Shown here: positions 60,969 through 64,000 of the stretch, in pieces
Layout: the number at the start of each line of letters is the position of its first letter
Position numbering within the stretch: the stretch's first letter is position 1
Assembly (NCBI RefSeq): GCF_947495665.1
Contig: NZ_CANLZV010000001.1
Location: 248,001-312,000 of the forward strand
Origin: an uncultured Sunxiuqinia sp.
Lineage (GTDB): Bacteria; Bacteroidota; Bacteroidia; Bacteroidales; Prolixibacteraceae
DNA length: 64,000 nt
Direction: 5' to 3'
Translations under genes and position numbers: made by a program
The notes under the pieces: generated by a model
The model's input: only the letters and a program-made list of their open reading frames with translations
Databases searched by the model: none
Told to the model about the DNA's origin: nothing

Positions 60969-61727
60969 TCACTGCCGTTCCTGTAGTTTTTTCCAGGCGT
61001 GCATTTCCAGAAAACTATCCTCCACATTGGCCTCCATTTCCTGAAACAATCGGAATGGAACCGTGAAGGTTAAGGTTTCCCGATCAACAATAGAGCGTTG
61101 CGAAATATCAAAAAAGCCAATTACCCCGCCGGGATTTTCCTTTTTGGCTTCGGCGTAGCCATAGAGTATGGATTGACAGGCTGCTCCAAAGGGCGCCGTT
61201 ACGTGCTGATTGGTTCCACGATTATAATCAGCCATAACCACCAGGGCCGATAGCTGGTCGGCGTTGGCAAAGAAGATGAGCAGCTCAGGCTTGTCCTGCT
61301 CGGTGAGTTGTTCCCAGGGTTTAAACACCACATATTGGGTTGGAATATCGGTCATGGGGAGTGAATCAACCCATTTTCTGGCCAGTTCCGGATTTTTGTA
61401 AAAGCGTTCACCTTCCAGCATCAACGACCCAGCAGGGCCCATTTGGCTGGCCATTTCCTTGCTGCCGGTAGAAAGCAGACAGTCGATGGGGAAGTGCCCG
61501 TAGCAATTGCCAAAGCCCAGCCCGGTGCCTCCACCCGGACAACCATAGGATTTTCGGTCAAAATAGGCCAGGCGGTTTTTCTTGCTTGATGACACCAGCA
61601 TGGCAGCCACACAGCCGCGTACGCTTCCTTCTTTAAAATGAAGTCCATCTTCCGGTTTATCGTCGGTATGGATTACTGCCACCGGTTGCATTTTTAGTCT
61701 CAAGGCTTCAATCAGTTTGCTATTCAT
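60969..61727 (-). CDS. DUF169 family protein
   Basis: A 252-residue soluble protein. KLIEALRLKMQPVAVIHTDD, GCVAAMLVSSSKKNRLAYFD, the Cys/Gly motif RKSYGCPGGGTGLGFGNCYG and QHVTAPFGAACQSILYGYAE, FFDISQRSIVDRETLTFTVP are the core of the DUF169 family. The conserved cysteines near 71-80 and around 197 may bind metal or a cofactor. Function unknown. ATG 61727 (MNSKLIE) is preferred. It is upstream of and codirectional with the nrf operon, separated by 233 bp that hold the operator. Confidence 0.82.
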   Translation of the reverse strand: MNSKLIEALRLKMQPVAVIHTDDKPEDGLHFKEGSVRGCVAAMLVSSSKKNRLAYFDRKSYGCPGGGTGLGFGNCYGHFPIDCLLSTGSKEMASQMGPAGSLMLEGERFYKNPELARKWVDSLPMTDIPTQYVVFKPWEQLTEQDKPELLIFFANADQLSALVVMADYNRGTNQHVTAPFGAACQSILYGYAEAKKENPGGVIGFFDISQRSIVDRETLTFTVPFRLFQEMEANVEDSFLEMHAWKKLQERQ

Positions 61728-61777
61728 CGTATACCTCCATGTTTTTAGGTTGTTCAACGGTAATTTGTCTCTTCCGG

Positions 61778-62353
61778 TTATTGATGGGGCGTTTGGCCTT
61801 TTCGTCTGGTATGTCGTAATCGATCAATTGTTTCCATGAACACATCTTTTGCTTTTACTTTTGTGGCTACCTCTAATTGCTTCTTGTTCTTGAAGGCGTA
61901 AATTAAAAATGCGGCAAGACCAAAATCAATGTATACATCTTTTAAATCGAAAACGAATAAGGGCTTTAGGTAGATATAATCAAGAGTTCCTCTTGCCCAT
62001 GCTAAGTTTCCAAGTAAGGCACAAACTACGGCAGCCATTATAAATATAGTTGCCAGATCTACGAGTTTTTTGTCAGAAGAGATCTTGCTTCTGAAAAAGG
62101 AGAAATAGATCGGAATTGAAATTCCGATTGCCACGAATAAAATGATGTGTGGCACTAATCCAATATTTATCCCGATTTGGTTTAGTAGGGTATTGACCCA
62201 ACTGTGCTTGACATTAAACGTTGGTTTAAATTCGAGCATGAAAGGGATAATCTCAAAATGAGTATCTCCGTAAAAGTTGAAGATTACAATTTTAATCGAT
62301 TGGTCAATAACTATTAGTACCAGAATCCAGATTAGAATAGCTTGTGTTTTCAT
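61778..62353 (-). CDS. LspA-like membrane protein, first catalytic Asp apparently lost
   Basis: A 191-residue membrane protein with four hydrophobic segments (about 4-20, 60-86, 100-120, 140-160) in the layout of lipoprotein signal peptidase. Traces of the family are the early D in VLIVIDQSIKIVIF, FNVKHSWVNTLL, GNLAWARGTLDYIYL and VFDLKDVYIDFG. In active LspA the catalytic pair lies in GN..DR and FN.AD; here the second is kept (FDLKD) but the first is GNLAWAR, with Trp at the Asp position. It is therefore probably a non-peptidase relative. The C-terminus is charged and cytoplasmic. It lies 50 bp before the DUF169 gene, codirectional. Confidence 0.6.
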   Translation of the reverse strand: MKTQAILIWILVLIVIDQSIKIVIFNFYGDTHFEIIPFMLEFKPTFNVKHSWVNTLLNQIGINIGLVPHIILFVAIGISIPIYFSFFRSKISSDKKLVDLATIFIMAAVVCALLGNLAWARGTLDYIYLKPLFVFDLKDVYIDFGLAAFLIYAFKNKKQLEVATKVKAKDVFMETIDRLRHTRRKGQTPHQ

Positions 62354-62536
62354 TTTAACTCATTGTTTGGATTCAACGGGTTGAGCAAGTTAGTAAAACA
62401 AAACGATGAAAGAAGTTATGTTTTTATGCTGTAAAACTTTTTGGCTTAGCCGGAGCGTAAAGCAGTACTTGGGGTTTCCTGGAAAACAGGGGGCAACCGG
62501 TTTTGATTTCTTCTATCCAGAATTAGCTTCGACCTC

Positions 62537-62700
62537 CCGGAATTGCAAGCAGACCAATCCGGATTGAGCTCCGACCGTCTGGAAATGAGAAAAACCAGCT
62601 GGAAAAGCCACAATACTGCACGGAAATGCAACCAAACCGTCCGGAAAAGTGATCAAACCGAACGGAATTGCCAAAAACCAGACAGAAATGGGACACAACC
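62537..62700. repeat. about eight degenerate 20-22 bp repeats
   Basis: Units share CcGGAAaTGnnAnnAAACCGt; GG (or AG) steps fall at 62539, 62561, 62581, 62601, 62622, 62643, 62664 and 62684, i.e. spacings 22, 20, 20, 21, 21, 21, 20. That is two helical turns per unit. The block ends in TTTCCGGCTGGTTTTTT, which is roughly complementary to AAAACCAGCTGGAAAAG at 62591, so the transcript could fold back. Confidence 0.6.
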
Positions 62701-62806
62701 CGAATTTTTCCATTTCCGGCTGGTTTTTTGGTCATCCGCCACCGTTTGTTGCCTTTCTGCTTGGTATGCTTCAATTTTTTGCGCGGGACGAAAAAAAATG
62801 TTTGCG

Positions 62807-62990
62807 GCTGAGCCTCAGCTGACCTGTTTTTATTTGTTTTCTACTTAGCTGAGCCTCAGCCGGGCTGTTCTTATTTACTTTCTGCTCAGCTGAGGGTCAG
62901 CCAGCTTGTTTTTTTTTGTTTTCCGATTAGCAGAGCCTCAGCTAGCCTGTTTCTGTTTGTTTTCTACTTGGCTGAGGGGTAGCCGGGAGG
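62807..62990. repeat. 41-bp tandem repeat array (four and a half units)
   Basis: GCTGAG/GCAGAG heads occur at 62807, 62848, 62889, 62930 and 62971, exactly 41 bp apart. Each unit opens with a 13-bp near-palindrome of the form GCTGAGNNTCAGC followed by a pyrimidine tract (CTGTTTTTATTTGTTTTCTA type). Units differ at about a quarter of positions. Confidence 0.85.
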
Positions 62991-63183
62991 TCATCTAATT
63001 ACTGGCAGTAAAATGACTACCAATGACTTTTTCTGTTTCGGGTTTTATGTCCTGTTTCGGCCATTTGTTTACTTTTCTTAATTTTAATTGACTTAATGGC
63101 GCTGATTCTAGCAATAATTTAAATAATTTCCATTTAATGTCACAAAATTGCCTTGTATCCAGACTAACTAATAAACGAGTCGC

Positions 63184-63669
63184 TTGAAAGCATTTGATCA
63201 ATTATACCAGAAGCATTATCCAACAGTTTTTCGCGTTGCCGTTAAAATGTTGGGGGATTCGGATGAAGCGGCTGATGTTGTTCAGGAAGTGTTTCTGACG
63301 CTTTTTCAAACAATGGAAAAAGGAATGGTGGTCGAATATCCCCTTAGTTGGTTGTATCGCACCACTTTGAATAAATGTATTGACAAGCAGAAATACAATG
63401 GCCGGTTTCAGAAATTGGAAACGGCACCAGAGGGGCAGGTCGAATTTCAGAGCATTGAAAAACAGGAAACCCGCATACGCGTGCAGCGGGCTTTGGGTAA
63501 ATTGAAACCCGTAGAACGGGCTTTGGCGGTGATGTATAGTGAAAGTTTATCTTACAAAGAAATGGCAGAGGCAACGGGCATTCGCTTTTCTTCGGTGGGG
63601 AAAACACTTTCGCGAACGTTGAAGAAGCTGGAAGCAGAACTTAAAAATAAAAAGTATGAGCTGTATTGA
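63184..63669 (+). CDS. ECF-type RNA polymerase sigma factor
   Basis: A 161-residue sigma-70-like protein with only regions 2 and 4. Region 2: FDQLYQKHYPTVFRVAVKML, DSDEAADVVQEVFLTLF (2.2), PLSWLYRTTLNKCIDKQKYN (2.3-2.4). Region 4: LKPVERALAVMYSESLSYKE and MAEATGIRFSSVGKTLSRTL, the helix-turn-helix. The start is TTG at 63184 since no in-frame ATG covers region 2. It overlaps the anti-sigma gene by 14 bp. Confidence 0.9.
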   Translation: MKAFDQLYQKHYPTVFRVAVKMLGDSDEAADVVQEVFLTLFQTMEKGMVVEYPLSWLYRTTLNKCIDKQKYNGRFQKLETAPEGQVEFQSIEKQETRIRVQRALGKLKPVERALAVMYSESLSYKEMAEATGIRFSSVGKTLSRTLKKLEAELKNKKYELY

Positions 63670-64000
63670 CGAAGATCTTATCCAACAATATATTGATGAG
63701 GAAGTTCAAGCAGAGGAAAGCGAAAGGATAACGCGCCACCTGGCTGTATGTCCGGGGTGTGCTAAGTTGGTAGCCGAAAGAAGACAATGGGCTTTGAGCA
63801 TGAAAAGAATGATTCGGGAGGTGGCTGACGAGCCGGTTGTGGTGCCTCCTTTTGTTGCTCCGGCAAAGAGCGTGCCGCTAGGTAGCCTTCGAAAAAGACT
63901 GGTTTTGGCGTTGTCTGCTGCTTGTCTGCTGGCTTTCTTTGTTTTGCATTGGAATCATCCTTCTGCTGAAAAGTCTGCCATTGAAGATGAGTTGACAATA
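63656..64000 (+). CDS. membrane anti-sigma factor with zinc-finger, cut by window end
   Basis: 115 residues of a protein that continues beyond the window, from ATG 63656. The N-terminus has a zf-HC2 motif, with Cys at position 3 and HLAVCPGC (H-x3-C-x2-C) at about 27-34. A membrane helix follows at about 84-100 (LVLALSAACLLAFFVL). This is the normal form of an anti-sigma factor that holds the upstream ECF sigma at the membrane and frees it on signal. It overlaps the sigma gene by 14 bp. Confidence 0.85.
   Translation, partial: MSCIDEDLIQQYIDEEVQAEESERITRHLAVCPGCAKLVAERRQWALSMKRMIREVADEPVVVPPFVAPAKSVPLGSLRKRLVLALSAACLLAFFVLHWNHPSAEKSAIEDELTI

Larger units (their letters stand above)
62354..63183. 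other. gene-free region with two families of short repeats
   Basis: 830 bp without a supported gene. 62537-62700 holds about eight degenerate units near 21 bp; 62807-62990 holds a 41-bp tandem array. Short reading frames over the first block exist on both strands but follow the repeat and have no start context or homology I can recognise. 62991-63183 is A/T-rich and must hold the promoter of the sigma factor operon; I see no clear TAnnTTTG box. Confidence 0.6.

Noticed and set aside
62543-62848. 101-residue plus-strand ORF (and minus-strand frames) across the 21-bp repeats
   Set aside because: The sequence follows the DNA repeat, runs into unrelated DNA and lacks promoter or start context; treated as repeat rather than gene.
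62807-62990. CRISPR array
   Set aside because: The 41-bp period is contiguous: there is no identical repeat with unique spacers of constant size, and no cas gene is present.

Overview
The window comes from a Bacteroidota chromosome, most likely an anaerobic or facultative member of the Marinilabiliales (Prolixibacteraceae-like); the species cannot be named from sequence alone. The evidence is the 288-residue primary sigma factor typical of the phylum, promoters of the form TTTG-N19-TAnnTTTG in front of many genes, a Rho factor with a long charged insert, a FeoA-FeoB fusion, the gene order bamD-rpoZ-coaBC-porD-recN with the type IX secretion gene porD, a Bacteroidota-type omega subunit, and many Bacteroidota-specific domains (DUF3078, DUF2807, DUF6132).

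Layout. 1-7.6 kb: 5' part of an NhaC antiporter, a giant 22-repeat TPR-like exported protein, a thioredoxin with a frameshifted DUF6132 partner, then a stable-RNA block (SRP RNA, tRNA-Thr, -Tyr, -Gly, -Arg) and a thiamine-binding protein pair. 7.6-19.3 kb: iron uptake (FeoB plus its Cys-rich partner) and housekeeping genes (rpe, rpoD, rho, aminopeptidase P, NUDIX, esterase, LysE, thioesterase, SDR). 19.5-20.9 kb: tRNA-Lys, about 1.1 kb of decayed DNA with an internally deleted IS remnant, then tRNA-Pro. 21-35 kb: trxB, an alpha-oxoamine synthase, the bamD-recN operon, an iron alcohol dehydrogenase, small envelope proteins, MscS, PIG-L deacetylase and cysK. 35-45 kb: ABC-2 transporter, DUF502, HydE, MGMT, a serine hydrolase and an [FeFe]-hydrogenase HydA-HydB-HydC operon. 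45-57 kb: CYTH, DUF3078, START-like and TolB-like proteins, membrane pyrophosphatase, MATE pump, protein tyrosine phosphatase, methyltransferase, PepSY protein. 57-62 kb: nitrite-ammonification cluster nrfH-nrfA-porin, then DUF169 and a divergent LspA-like protein. 62.4-64 kb: two kinds of tandem repeat in a gene-free stretch, then an ECF sigma/anti-sigma pair that runs off the end.

How the parts work together. Hydrogenase (NAD-linked, with its maturase HydE), a membrane pyrophosphatase and a NrfHA nitrite reductase suggest a fermentative/anaerobically respiring life. Two near-identical palindromes TGTAAC-N4-GTTACA, one centred where an activator would sit upstream of nrfH and one upstream of the PepSY gene, suggest joint control by a CRP/FNR-family regulator.

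The most striking regulatory element is upstream of cysK. A 15-codon reading frame carrying Cys at codons 2, 4, 5 and 6 is followed by a hairpin with a U-tract, and the leader contains competing arms that fit a classical 1:2 / 2:3 / 3:4 attenuator. This looks like cysteine-responsive transcription attenuation by a leader peptide.
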